64,000 nt of DNA from Pomphorhynchus laevis (taxonomy: Eukaryota > Acanthocephala > Palaeacanthocephala > Echinorhynchida > Pomphorhynchidae): contig WNNJ02003812.1 of NCBI GenBank assembly GCA_012934845.2, forward strand, positions 62,001-126,000, written 5' to 3'. Made by a program: the position numbers and the translations under genes. The notes under the pieces are model-generated. The model worked only from the letters and a program-made list of their open reading frames with translations. It ran no database searches and was not told where the DNA came from. Positions 1 to 9,592 of this stretch are shown here, in pieces (position 1 is the first letter of the stretch; every line of letters starts with the position of its first letter).

Positions 1-57
1 GTCCAGGAGCCAAAGCTGGCTACGATTGATATTTAATCCATATTTGCTAAGAAGTGG

Positions 58-87
58 ACTTCGATTGTAAGTAGTTACAATCGAAGT
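58..87. repeat. Perfect hairpin, 13-bp arms
   Basis: ACTTCGATTGTAA at 58-70 is the exact reverse complement of 75-87, with a 4-base loop. It lies in the partial unit at the left end of the tandem array and is followed by short TAACTACTATATATAA repeats to about 180. Confidence 0.75.
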
Positions 88-660
88 AACTACTATATAT
101 AAATAACTACAACATATAACTAACTACTATGTGTATATATAAATAACTAATATATATAAGTAACTACTATATATATAGTTGATCATTGTTTTTTACCCAC
201 TGTGGGAGATACTCGTATCGGTATACCGCCATATATTTGACTAGTTTGAAAATTCTTGATTACTAACTACTTACAATTGAAAAAGGCTAATAATCCGAAA
301 CGTCAATAAATACTATCTGCTTTTTCGTAGGGTTTTAAAATTAACACAAATACATATATTATTGCGAAAAATCGCTTAAAACTGTGGTTTAGGAGCTAAA
401 GCTGGTTACAATTGATTTTTAATCCATCTTTGCTGCTAAATAACTGGACTTCGATCATCAGCTCCATCAGTCTAATGTATCACTCCGAGACGTTCCTAAC
501 CACCTAGCAGTCGTCGTCAGTCGGATGAAGTAGTTAGGGTACGTTTCAACAGCTTTTGTGATAACTGTCAAGACACCAGCAATTCCTCACGATGCTATAC
601 GAAACTCAGGTGCAGAAAGAGTTTATACTAGCTTGTTGTGTGTGGACCTTCTAGTTATTC

Positions 661-690
661 TTTATATAAGGCACAAATGCCTTATATAAA
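661..690. repeat. Perfect hairpin, 13-bp arms
   Basis: TTTATATAAGGCA at 661-673 is the exact reverse complement of 678-690, loop CAAA. The sister unit at about 1045-1075 has only an imperfect palindrome at this place, so the perfect hairpin arose after the units duplicated. Confidence 0.75.
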
Positions 691-1674
691 GGCGTTGGAA
701 TCTCACAGGATTCCAAAAGGAATGCATCATTTTAAAAATTGTTATTGCTAAAAATCGCTTGAAACTGTGGTCCATGAGCCAAAGCTGGCTACGATTGATT
801 ATTAATTCATATGAGCTGCTAAAAAACTAAACTTCGATCATCAGCTCCATCAGTCTAATGTATCACTCCGAGACGTTCCTAACCACCCAGCAGTCATCGT
901 CAGTCAGATGAAGTAGTTAGGGTACGTTTCTACTGCTTTTGTGATAACTGTAAAGACACCAGCAATTCCTCACGATGATATACGAAACTCAGGTGCAGAC
1001 AGCGTTTTTACTGGCTTGCTGCGTGTGTGGACCTTCTAGTTATTCTTTATATGCACAAATGTGTATCCGTTGGTTACGAGGGCACTGAATTTCTCACAGG
1101 ATTCCGAAAGGAATACGTTTTTTATAAATTGGTAGTGCGAAAAATCGCTTGAAACTGTGGTCCATGAGCCAAAGCTGGATACGATTGATTTTTAATCCAT
1201 CTTTGCTGCTAAATAACTGGACTTCGATCATCAGCTCCATCAGTCTAATGTACCACTCCGAGACGCTCCTAACAACCCAGCAGTCATCGTCAGTCAGATG
1301 AAGTAGTTAGGGTACGTTTCAACTGCTTTTGTGATAACTATAGAGACCCCAGCAATTCCTTATACATAATTCAATTCCTCATGATGCTAGACGACGCACA
1401 GGTGCATATATTATATCAATATATGATTAGTAGATAGATATTTGAAAGTAAAAAATACTGATCTGCAATATGCAGATCACTAAAAACTGAAACGTGTGAC
1501 CAATTAAGTAACAAAAATGAAACTTTTAAAGTTTAGTTTCATATAACGTAAGTTTTATAAATCCTGTGGTATCCTGTGAAAAGAGTAATAATCAATAATG
1601 TTCATGAGTAAAGTGTTCAGTAATGATCTATTATTTTGGCAAATAATATGTTTCAGCTTATTGTTTTTATACTA

Positions 1675-1842
1675 ATTAATATAATATAATATTAATTAAT
1701 ATAATATTAATAAATATCATATTATTATTAATATAATATTAATTAATATTATATTAATATTATATTAATATTAATATTAATATTAATATTATATTAATAT
1801 TAATATTATATTAATATTAATATAATATTTATATTAATATAG
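1675..1842. repeat. AT-only low-complexity tract
   Basis: About 170 bases made almost only of ATTAAT, TAATAT and ATATTA words, strongly self-complementary. Simple sequence; no gene content seen. Confidence 0.85.
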
Positions 1843-1951
1843 TCCACCCGGCAGGTGGACTATTACCAAGTTTCATATTTTAAACACATCTATAATTAAT
1901 GAATGCATCCGCAATTGTGTTATTATTTTAAAACATTTTAGTGTCAAATAC

Positions 1952-2248
1952 CTTGAACCATAAAATCCTTTATGATACGATGAAATTTGCTGCCTTTGTA
2001 TCCATCCGTTTCACGCATAGACAGCTCGTAGAAATTCTTCACCGTCTTTGGTACAGTTTCTCCGAACAAGGAAATTTCAATATCTCCCAAAGTATTCTCT
2101 CCATGGGTTATTGTAAATGTTACCTTGTGAGTAATTTTTAATTCCTATGTATAACAAAACAGGATTTGAGCTAAAGAACACAAATAACAATTACCTTTGC
2201 AAACAACGTTGCTACGCACGATACAAACAGCAAGAATGCAGTCTTCAT
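1952..2248 (-). CDS. PPIB: Secreted cyclophilin (cyclophilin B type peptidyl-prolyl isomerase), 5' exons only
   Basis: Peptidyl-prolyl cis-trans isomerase expected to act in the endoplasmic reticulum. Coding exon 1 is 2195-2248 and encodes an 18-residue signal peptide ([18 protein letters not shown]). A 71-base intron follows (donor GT at 2194-2193, acceptor AG at 2125-2124). Coding exon 2 is 1952-2123 and gives the cyclophilin start: [53 protein letters not shown] is the family hallmark around the catalytic Arg. Exon 2 ends inside the Gly codon at a GT donor (1951-1950). The next exon (GDFTxGDGTGG in the family) is not found at 1-1950 and must lie off the left edge. Start chosen as the ATG that gives the signal peptide. 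What is seen is unbroken. The B-type assignment rests on the signal peptide and general similarity. Confidence 0.85.
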
Positions 2249-2520
2249 ACCCAGAATTTTTATGTCTAGAAAGATGAAACACAAACGACTATGCATTTTT
2301 ATAAGCTGCGACACGAAAGAATCTATTTAACAATGGAAAATTTTCCAGTTATATTACGCAAGGCAATGTATATAATCGAAGAGCAAAATATTCATTGCTG
2401 ATGGATTATTATTGCAAATGGATCAATTGTTTCACTCAATAAATCAATTCAAAATAAATAATAAAATTTAGAAGAGCATTTCCACTTCAAATTCCAAATA
2501 CAGAATTATAGCATTTGGAG
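2249..2520. other. Intergenic, upstream of the cyclophilin gene
   Basis: AT-rich, no coding potential seen on either strand. It should hold the cyclophilin promoter and 5' UTR, but I recognise no clear element. Confidence 0.4.
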
Positions 2521-2524
2521 TTTT

Positions 2525-2585
2525 AAAACATGATTAACGAAAAGTGATCGGGTGTCCATACGTAATCGTAGGGGCACCAAACATG
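2525..2585 (-). mobile_element. SINE 3'-tail fragment
   Basis: AAAACATGAT...AGTGATCGGGTG and the following TAGGGGCACC resemble, about 80 bases on, the tail end of the SINE at 2607-2777 with its flank. It is probably a truncated copy or part of a duplicated insertion site. Confidence 0.45.
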
Positions 2586-2606
2586 ATTAATACATTAATC
2601 ACTAAA

Positions 2607-2777
2607 ACATGATAAATAAAGAGTGATCGGGTGCCCCTACGTCTTTCAACAACGCGACCTTATGGCTTTGATGTATGAATACAGAGATTTTAATAGAGTG
2701 CTTGATCGAGATTTGAACCCCATACATAGAGTTTGCAGCACACATACCTCCACCATTCTGCTAAGTGGGGCTAAAGC
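2607..2777 (-). mobile_element. tRNA-derived SINE, diverged copy
   Basis: Read on the minus strand it begins with a tRNA-like head: a degenerate A box (about 2752-2766) and a B-box-like GGTTCAAAT (about 2708-2722), then a ~100-base body that matches the better preserved copy at 60641-60809, including CCCCTACGTCTTTC. Several substitutions in both boxes show it is older. The flanks carry AAACATGAT / AAGCATGAT strings that may be a worn target duplication. Confidence 0.6.
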
Positions 2778-2806
2778 ATGATTAATATACCTTGAACCAT
2801 AAAATC

Positions 2807-3080
2807 TCGATCCACCTCGCTATCAATTCGTTCCTGTCATACCCTCTTACTCCACGTTCCTAATTACTCCAACAACTACGGTCTCCGATCCTTCCTCGTC
2901 GCCGCCTCACTCGCCTGTAATCAACTCCCTCTCGACGTCCGCCGCGCTCCCTCCTTTATCACATTCAAACACCTCCTCCGTTCACACTTTATCGACACCT
3001 GATTCACAGTCTTATTTTGTTGTGGTCATGTAAGCGTGCGCTGGCACGCATTTGCCACGCTAAAATAAATCTTTTTTTTA
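2807..3080 (+). mobile_element. L2-like LINE, 5'-truncated 3' end
   Basis: Matches the last ~275 bases of the copies at 10966-11482 and 30031-30852: the end of ORF2, the 3' hairpin GCGTGCGCTGGCACGC at 3034-3049, then AAATAAATC and a T-rich end. The family is C-rich on its sense strand, unlike the AT-rich surroundings. A 20-base string identical to the end of cyclophilin exon 2 (1948-1967) sits directly upstream at 2787-2806. Confidence 0.8.
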
Positions 3081-3289
3081 TATAACTCGACATTCCTCAT
3101 TATATGTATGGTCATTGTAAGTCTTATGAATCGCTACAATTCACATCAATGACCCTCATACATCTAAAAAAATCGTAGTATGTTTAATAATAATATATTC
3201 TTTTAGTAGAAAGCAGCATGTAATAATAAACAGAGATATAGAAAATTAAAAAAAATAGTAAAGAGTTCAACTTTAATGCGAGCCAAAAG

Positions 3290-3830
3290 CCTGCATGTCA
3301 AAACGTACAAGGTGGATAGAAGCCCTCCAGCAAACACCAATGCGCGGTCATCTGACTGAACCACTCAGGGTCTTTAACACACTTGAGAGTCCAGTCGAGG
3401 CGGACAATGATAACTAGTTTCGAGATGATAAGCTTCAGAAACCTTAGTCTTTGCTCTGGGTGACGTCCTCTGGAAAATAAGACTAATCTCGAGATTTCCC
3501 AAGTACCTCAAAGGCGTACACATGAGCACATTCCCTCTTAATGACAGATGCTAGGCCAGTTTTAGGGCCCATATAGCTATATTCAGAACACTTTTGAAAC
3601 TATTTAAGTATGATCCGGCCGACTATTTAACCGTAATGGTAAATCCCAGGAATCTTACTCGATGTGTAAAGACTGTGAGTGGTTGATTATTCAATATGGA
3701 AGAGAGATTAGAGTTCTAGTCTCTTTTATTTTTTCTTTGTCACCAATGCGCCATTAAAGACCATCAGCTGCGGTTTAAGTATGTTTGTAAGTAGTTTGTT
3801 GCACAGATTTACCATGTACCATTCACATCC
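3290..3830 (-). mobile_element. Possible decayed LINE reverse transcriptase fragment
   Basis: Minus-strand translation gives scattered stretches like QLMVFNGALV and RFLGFTITVK that resemble the region after the YADD box of non-LTR reverse transcriptases, in more than one frame with many interruptions. The base composition is richer in GC than its flanks. Family not recognised. This is inference from weak similarity. Confidence 0.3.
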
Positions 3831-3970
3831 ATATGGCTTTAAACAATTCAACTATGATCCAATGATACATTCGATGTGCTTTTCAATTATTCAGGGCGTT
3901 TAAACATCGAGATGAATAGAAAATGAAAATTATTGTTCACAAATTTTCGACTATTTCAATAGTCCTTTTT

Positions 3971-4040
3971 AAGTGATATGTTTTCAACATATCACTTGAT
4001 TTGGATTGTTGATATGGATTGTTTTCAACAATCCATATCA
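3971..4040. repeat. Two adjacent perfect hairpins
   Basis: AAGTGATATGTT (3971-3982) pairs with 3986-3997, and TGATATGGATTGTT (4010-4023) pairs with 4027-4040. Both loops are TTC. The two palindromes are related in sequence, and a further GGATTGTTGAAAT follows, as if one snap-back unit had been copied and altered. Confidence 0.75.
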
Positions 4041-4149
4041 CATGGATTGTTGAAATATCGCTAGTTTTGAGCCAACCTAACAATGTTGCTGACTCTGAAT
4101 TGCTTTTCGATTGTTCGCGATCAAAATGGTCAGAACTGCTTTTGCGATA

Positions 4150-4232
4150 AGACATTACATTTATTAAAACACATTCAAAACATTACATTTATTAAACATA
4201 TATTTAAAACATTACATTTATTAAAACAACTT
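4150..4232. repeat. Three-copy tandem repeat, ~28 bp
   Basis: The string ACATTACATTTATTAAA occurs three times at about 28-29-base spacing. Short open frames across it are a by-product. Confidence 0.7.
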
Positions 4233-4239
4233 TTCGTTT

Positions 4240-6320
4240 TGGATTTATCTCGATTACTCTTATTTTTCTACTATTTTGAAGTATTATATTATAGTTCATA
4301 AAAGTACTATTACATGCATTACGTACCCTGTATAATATTTGTATACTGTACAAAATATTATCGGAATCTTTCTAAAGGTGATTTTTATTTTTTAATTATA
4401 GAATTAAATTGTTCTACAAAATTGCTTTACCATAAAAATTCGAATTTTGAAACAGTAGCAAATCGAGGGTGTTTACAAGTTGTTATACAAAAGCGAGTTG
4501 TTACATACAAAAACTGTCTACAATTTGCTATTCTAAAAAAGCTATTGAAAAAGCCAAAGTTAAATGGATGCAGTTTCTTGAGTTCAGCAAATCGTACTAT
4601 CCTGGAATTCGCGTCAATTTGCAACGGCTATGAATTATTTTGAACTATGAAATTATTTTATAAAATTGATTGTTCACTCGAATGTTTTAATAAAAACATT
4701 AATTAAATTAAAACATTAAATAAATTAGTTTTAAAAGCCTATACTCGTATTAATAATTAATATATGAAGTATTTAATAATTAATATAATTTAATTCTGAG
4801 AGTTTGCGAAGTCTTAAGAAGTCCTGACGCGTCGATTGCGGTGTACGCTACAGTGGGAAAATTAATACATAATATTAATCTATAAGCATTACTATCCTTG
4901 TTGTAATGTGGTTTGAGTTTTAATATATTTTTTATTTTTGGCATATGTCTGTTATTAAAACAACTTTGTTTTATTCGTGTGACCTTTTATATGCTTGACT
5001 ACTATACTATTCCGTCTATAATCAATAAATAATATTAATATTTTGTAATAATATTTAATAACATGTAATAATAGCAATAATAGTTTGTATCAAGTTGCGG
5101 ACAATCTGGTTTATATTGCTACAGTCAATATATGACTGTAGAAAATAAGGTTGTTTTATTAAAATAAGAATTTTATTAGCCCAAATTCGATACTTAAAAT
5201 ACTTACAAATGTATCATTACTTTTCTTTTTTAAATAGAAATAAGAACATTTTTATTTGGCTCTTAATAAATGGTTGAAGTTTAGAAAGGAGGGCACATTG
5301 ATAAGGGCTATATATAGTAAGTATAAATTAAAATCAATTTATAAGCTACTTAATATATTCGAAATGTGATTATTGGCCTCAATAATCATATATATAGTGA
5401 ATAAAGGCGTTTCCGACACTTTTCTTAATTGACTAATAAGGCTTACGCGCTTTACCAGAATGATTTGATGTGCGGCCCATCCTTAAACACTAGGCAGAGA
5501 TTGTTGCTGAATTGTTTCTGCACTCGTTGGATCCTTAATGGATACGGTATGTATAATGAGGCTGTACGTATGTGCTGAGTAAATTCGGCCAGGATTTCTT
5601 ACGAAATTCGGCATTTATACAAAATGGTGTTGCTTGTTAGACTGGACTTTGATTCACGACTTTCAGTCACCGTGTCACTTCTACACGATCGTCTAGAAGT
5701 GACATGTCGAAGCATTTTTGATAAAAAAACGTAGTTGTTGATAAATTTGGAATTTAAAATTTATGTTAAAATTCGAAAATATTTAGATGGTAAACAGTGT
5801 ACCTTTGTGGACTGTAGCAATAATTTCAGATAAGATGATCATGAATAAAAATATTTTTTAGCTTTTAAATGCTCATAGCTCAATAGAATTAGTGACCTTT
5901 ACTTTTTCGTCACTATTCGAAAGGGCACCACCGATTCTACTTAGTCCTAAATTTTTTCTGAGTGTTTATATAACCAGATTTAAATCACTTTTACATTAAA
6001 ATTAACACTGAACGAGTACTTCCATATTTTGTGAATCTGTTTGATCAATTTGTAAACTTGGAATACTTTGGTATAAAGTCAGCACTTTCATTGAATCTGA
6101 TTAGGAATTTATTTAGATTGTTCAATACAGGTGCACCGTTCTGATAACCGAGCTAGCGAAGCGAGCGTAAGGGGCAAGGAAATATAAAGGTAATAATCAA
6201 CGTATTAATAATAACATATTTCTGTGACCTAAATAAATAGTAAAGTTGCCAAAAATTCTTGCAAGATCTATATATGCGCACATCAAGGAAGGATAGCTGA
6301 CCGTAGTTTAGTTAAGGTCC
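4240..6320. other. AT-rich intergenic stretch
   Basis: No gene seen on either strand. It contains a half copy of a foldback repeat at 5632-5712 and AT-rich spacer. Confidence 0.4.
5632..5712. repeat. Partial copy of a foldback repeat
   Basis: CTTGTTAGACTGGACTTTGATTCACGACTTTCAGTCAC matches one arm of the foldback at 46231-46366, in pieces of the same order. The inner part, GTCACTTCTA pairing with TAGAAGTGAC, also matches that element's centre (GTCGTCTAGAAGTGAC). The second outer arm is absent. Confidence 0.65.
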
Positions 6321-6329
6321 TTTTATGTC

Positions 6330-6770
6330 CTTATCGACGTTATTTAATTTATCTAATTACAATTCGGGTCGAACGGCTTATTTAAAAGAATTAATGCATC
6401 ATCTATATACCCAAATAATGTATGAACTTCATCAATATCTTTCAAATATTTTAATTACAATGTCTCATAAAACTCAGCGAATACTGGCACAATCCTCAAC
6501 AGTTAAATGTTTTCCAAGCTCAGTATCAAAGTGTAACTCAGATGCTAACTTAATGGCCTTCAACAAAGGGGCATTTGTAAAAGTGATATAGCATCCATCG
6601 ACAGCATTATCTTATCAGATATTAATGTTCTCAATTAAAGCAGAAATATATCGACGCCATCCCATCTTATCATCATCCTTTTCACTTTCCACATACATTC
6701 CAGTTGGTATTTTTATCCACATTTCGAATAATTGGTTTAAAATAAAAAGTAATTCCAAAATTTAAGCTGC
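6330..6770 (-). pseudogene. Possible unrecognised coding remnant
   Basis: The minus strand reads protein-like stretches in neighbouring frames: ELLFILNQLFEMWIKIPTGM with KDDDKMGWRRYISALIENIN (about 6610-6765), then APLLKAIKLASELHFDTELG with KHLTVEDC (about 6480-6570), then LKYLKDIDEVHTLFGYIDDA (about 6345-6455). Their residue make-up looks like real protein rather than random AT-rich translation, but the reading is interrupted and I do not recognise the family. It could be a dead host gene, several short exons, or an element fragment. It lies just downstream of the ZnT6 gene on the same strand. Confidence 0.3.
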
Positions 6771-7034
6771 AAATAAACGAAAGCACATTTAAATGTTATC
6801 ATTTTGTATGATAGTGTCTCCTTGGAAAGCACCTCATTACAGATTATATATTTTTATTATTTTTATTTTAACAATCAAATTTTCGTAGCTCAAAAAGTCA
6901 AGTGACCATCAGTTTTTACAATTCATAAACAATAATGTTAACCAGCATCAAGTTCTTAATCTTTAAATCGTAAATAATTAGCACTGTATCGTCAACTACA
7001 CAGGAAAATTGAAAATATTAGTTCAATATTACAG

Positions 7035-7949
7035 TCACCTTTTTGATGATGAACCAAATTTTTTTATTTGTATTGTAAAAATACCATCTGGAACGGCAGA
7101 ATTTAATCGTTCCAAAGTATCATTTAATATTTCATTTTCATTATGTTTGCACGTCAGCTTTAAATTTCCAACGAATGTACTAGTTGGACCAAGACCAAGT
7201 GCGAAATATCGATCGTCCTCGAGACATACAATACCAGGCATCTTACACAGATCATTTATGTGTCTGTCAATTTGCCCTATCATATGTCCGGGTGTAGCGT
7301 GCAATAGAATTTTACCAGTTTGCCGAGCTATAGGCCACATTGTAATCCAAACAATTAAAGCTTCAGATGCAAGGGACATGCGAGCGTGATTTCGAAATAC
7401 GACTCCAGTAGCTAGGCACATATGTGACATGAGAGCGATCGCATTTATACGAGGCAATAGCAGTGTTGAAAGTAAACCTGCAATTGGCTTTAATTGACAA
7501 GTAAATAACGTGATTTCGGCAACAAAACGTTGTAAAATATTGCTTGGTATACACTGTAATGCTTGATCAAAAGATGAATTAATTCCGTATACTATAGCCA
7601 AATGTAGGCAATATGTGGCCAGTATTGGCCATTTTACTATTAGTTCATGTGACTCAGATTCTGTGGAATGAAGGATGCATTCTTTAATGGCAAATAAGGC
7701 TGTTAATATGGCAACGGTGCTTGCGCTAAATACTCCTAATGTGGAAAATCTTTGTTCAATGCAACGAATCGGATACGGATTGTATAGATTATTGGTAAAG
7801 TGCATTGAACGCTTGTCGAAGTAGGATAACAGGATTAACATGATGTCGAAAAACAAATGTACAGAGCAAAAACACAGAGAAAACGGATCTGGATGAGTGA
7901 CTGAAAATATCAGCAATTGTAAACCTAGCGGGCACAAAGCCAACCACAT
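7035..7949 (-). CDS. SLC30A6: ZnT6-like zinc transporter subunit (SLC30A6 family)
   Basis: Cation diffusion facilitator family. In vertebrates ZnT6 is the non-transporting partner of ZnT5 in the Golgi and loads zinc onto secreted enzymes such as alkaline phosphatases. One open frame of 304 codons covers transmembrane segments 1 to 6 and the cytosolic domain. Family landmarks are SYFDKRSM, YPIRCIEQRFSTLGVFSAST, RINAIALMSHMCLATG, MWPIARQTGKILLHATPGHM, and the C-terminal ferredoxin-like fold (IGQIDRHINDLCKMPGI, RYFALGLGP, FTIQI). The usual ~30-residue cytosolic N terminus is absent. The ATG at 7949 is preceded within two codons by TAG, and that AG could be a splice acceptor, so an upstream exon is likely. 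The long tail after the ferredoxin fold of vertebrate ZnT6 is missing. No intron interrupts the core. Reversed AATAAA signals lie at about 6853-6875, fitting the 3' end. Confidence 0.85.
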   Translation of the reverse strand: MWLALCPLGLQLLIFSVTHPDPFSLCFCSVHLFFDIMLILLSYFDKRSMHFTNNLYNPYPIRCIEQRFSTLGVFSASTVAILTALFAIKECILHSTESESHELIVKWPILATYCLHLAIVYGINSSFDQALQCIPSNILQRFVAEITLFTCQLKPIAGLLSTLLLPRINAIALMSHMCLATGVVFRNHARMSLASEALIVWITMWPIARQTGKILLHATPGHMIGQIDRHINDLCKMPGIVCLEDDRYFALGLGPTSTFVGNLKLTCKHNENEILNDTLERLNSAVPDGIFTIQIKKFGSSSKR

Positions 7950-8708
7950 AGTCTATCATCAAAAATTGCAAAATTAGGCTTAGTACAAAATTATCCTGAT
8001 ATATCATAATAAAGCAGTATTATATGCTCAATTTTTAAAGATATGTAAATTAAAATATATAATATTTAAAATATTTAATATTAAATTTATTTAATATTTA
8101 AATATTTATATACTCAGGTATATAAATATACCTGACTATATTGGTGTCATAAACATCAGTTTTACAATTAAAATTAAAACTTTTAAGTATTCAATGAAAT
8201 TGAATATATTATATTGAATATATAATATATTAATCGAATATATTTACTTAATATATTCGATAGTGCGTGATTAATCTAATTGATAAATACAAACATTTTT
8301 GTATAAATATTATATTTTTTAAATTTTGAACATAGTTACAATTTTAATATTTGGTAATCAGCTTTGAAAATTTGAGCTTGATAAGTTCTAGAAAAATTTG
8401 TGTGGAATTCAAGAAATCTAGAAACAAACGCATTGTTACGTTCGTTTGTAATGTATCCTGAAGATGTATTACATTGAAATGTACAATATAAAATATACTA
8501 CCCCATTACAACGTTAAGATTGTTGATAGTATTAAAAAGTATATGCAGTTTATGAATATTAAGGTTTATTAATACTTTTATATTTAAAGACTTTTATTGA
8601 AGATAACTTTTATTTGAAGATTATATATTGAATATATTTTCAATATTTCTAAAGCAAACTTTATTAAAATGCGTAAAATTTTACTCTCTCCTAATTGTAA
8701 ATATTCTT
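7950..8708. other. AT-rich stretch upstream of ZnT6
   Basis: No gene recognised. A 5' ZnT6 exon would be expected here on the minus strand but I could not find one. Simple AT repeats occur at 8060-8260. Confidence 0.35.
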
Positions 8709-9308
8709 AAATGGGTGAACAATCAATTTATAATTATTTTCCATTTTGTTTCTACCAATTGTAATTCATCTCAGGATCTACTAGTAGTTCCTGATGATAG
8801 CAGCAGTTATTTAAGTATTTTGAACTGAACCTTTTTATCGAATACATTTACGTTTCTTTGGTTCCATTCTATAAATAATTTCAATTTATAATGATAAAAT
8901 AAAATTCGATTGAACTCTTAGTGGGTGAGAGACCCCGATTGCTTCAGTCGGAAGGCGGCGCGCTGGTGCGGCCGGGGGCTTAGATCCTTGTGGACCTGAG
9001 GCCGTGACACAATGAAGACTCTATTAACGACCGAACTGACTTTGATCGGGTATTAATAAAGGTATTAATACTCGATCAGGGTATTAATAAAGGTATTGTA
9101 TAAAAGGGAGGGTGGCATAGATAACACAAATTCGAATAGGGAAATTGCGTTGTAAATCACGCTATAAATTATTCGCTTTTGTCATGAGCTATCCTTTCTG
9201 CTCACGAGGTTTTTTCTTGCCACTATAACAGTTCGGATTTCAGAATAATACTTTGAATGCTCTTGAGGCAGACTAAATTCAAATATGAATAATATATGTA
9301 AATATATA
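8709..9308. repeat. Left copy of a ~600-bp direct repeat
   Basis: Starts at GGGTGAACAATCAATTTATA and is nearly identical over about 600 bases to 18602-19201. Inside is a GC-rich island (about 8928-9010, GGCGGCGCGCTGGTGCGGCC), two direct GGTATTAATAAAGGTATT motifs, and a TATAAAAGGG box at about 9098. No coding frame. It precedes the CR1-like LINE. I see no retroviral-type ends or genes that would make it an LTR. Confidence 0.8.
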
Positions 9309-9479
9309 TATATATTTACATATAAGACAAATTATAGGACGTATAGGACGCCTTTGATTATAGGACAAATTATATGTAGCAGCAATTCCACTCATATCGA
9401 TGAGCAATGAAAGAAATAATACGCGAAAAAATTTTGGTTTCTAATAAAAAAATTAAAAAATTTTGGTTTCTAATAAATA

Positions 9480-9545
9480 TACAATCATAAATTGTATAAA
9501 CATAAAGTAATATAAACATAAAGCAATATAAACATAAAGTAAATA
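9480..9545. repeat. Short tandem repeat, AATATAAACATAAAG x3
   Basis: Three near-copies of ATAAACATAAAGTA/CA in a row just upstream of the LINE ORF1. Confidence 0.7.
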
Positions 9546-9592
9546 CAATCTAATATACATACACATACATCACAAATTGGATTACAATTGGA

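Larger units (their letters stand above)
1..1400. repeat. Tandem array of a ~385-bp noncoding unit
   Basis: Three units start near 365, 748 and 1138 (spacing about 383 and 390 bases), each opening with a GAAAAATCGCTTGAAACTG-like string and running through a shared AAAGCTGG, GGACTTCGATCATCAG and TCCGAGACG series. A further partial unit sits at 1-57. Units differ by scattered substitutions and small indels, so the array is not freshly amplified. No open frame is shared between units. Inside each unit CCTAAC pairs with GTTAGG about 30 bases on, and in two of the three units an AGCAGT in that loop can pair with a downstream ACTGCT. Satellite, or the terminal repeats of an unseen element, are both possible. 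Confidence 0.8.

Noticed and set aside
8928-9010. GC-rich GGCGGCGCGCTGGTGCGGCC stretch as ribosomal RNA
   Set aside because: No conserved rRNA core string is present, and the same stretch recurs only within the 600-bp repeat. It is part of that repeat.
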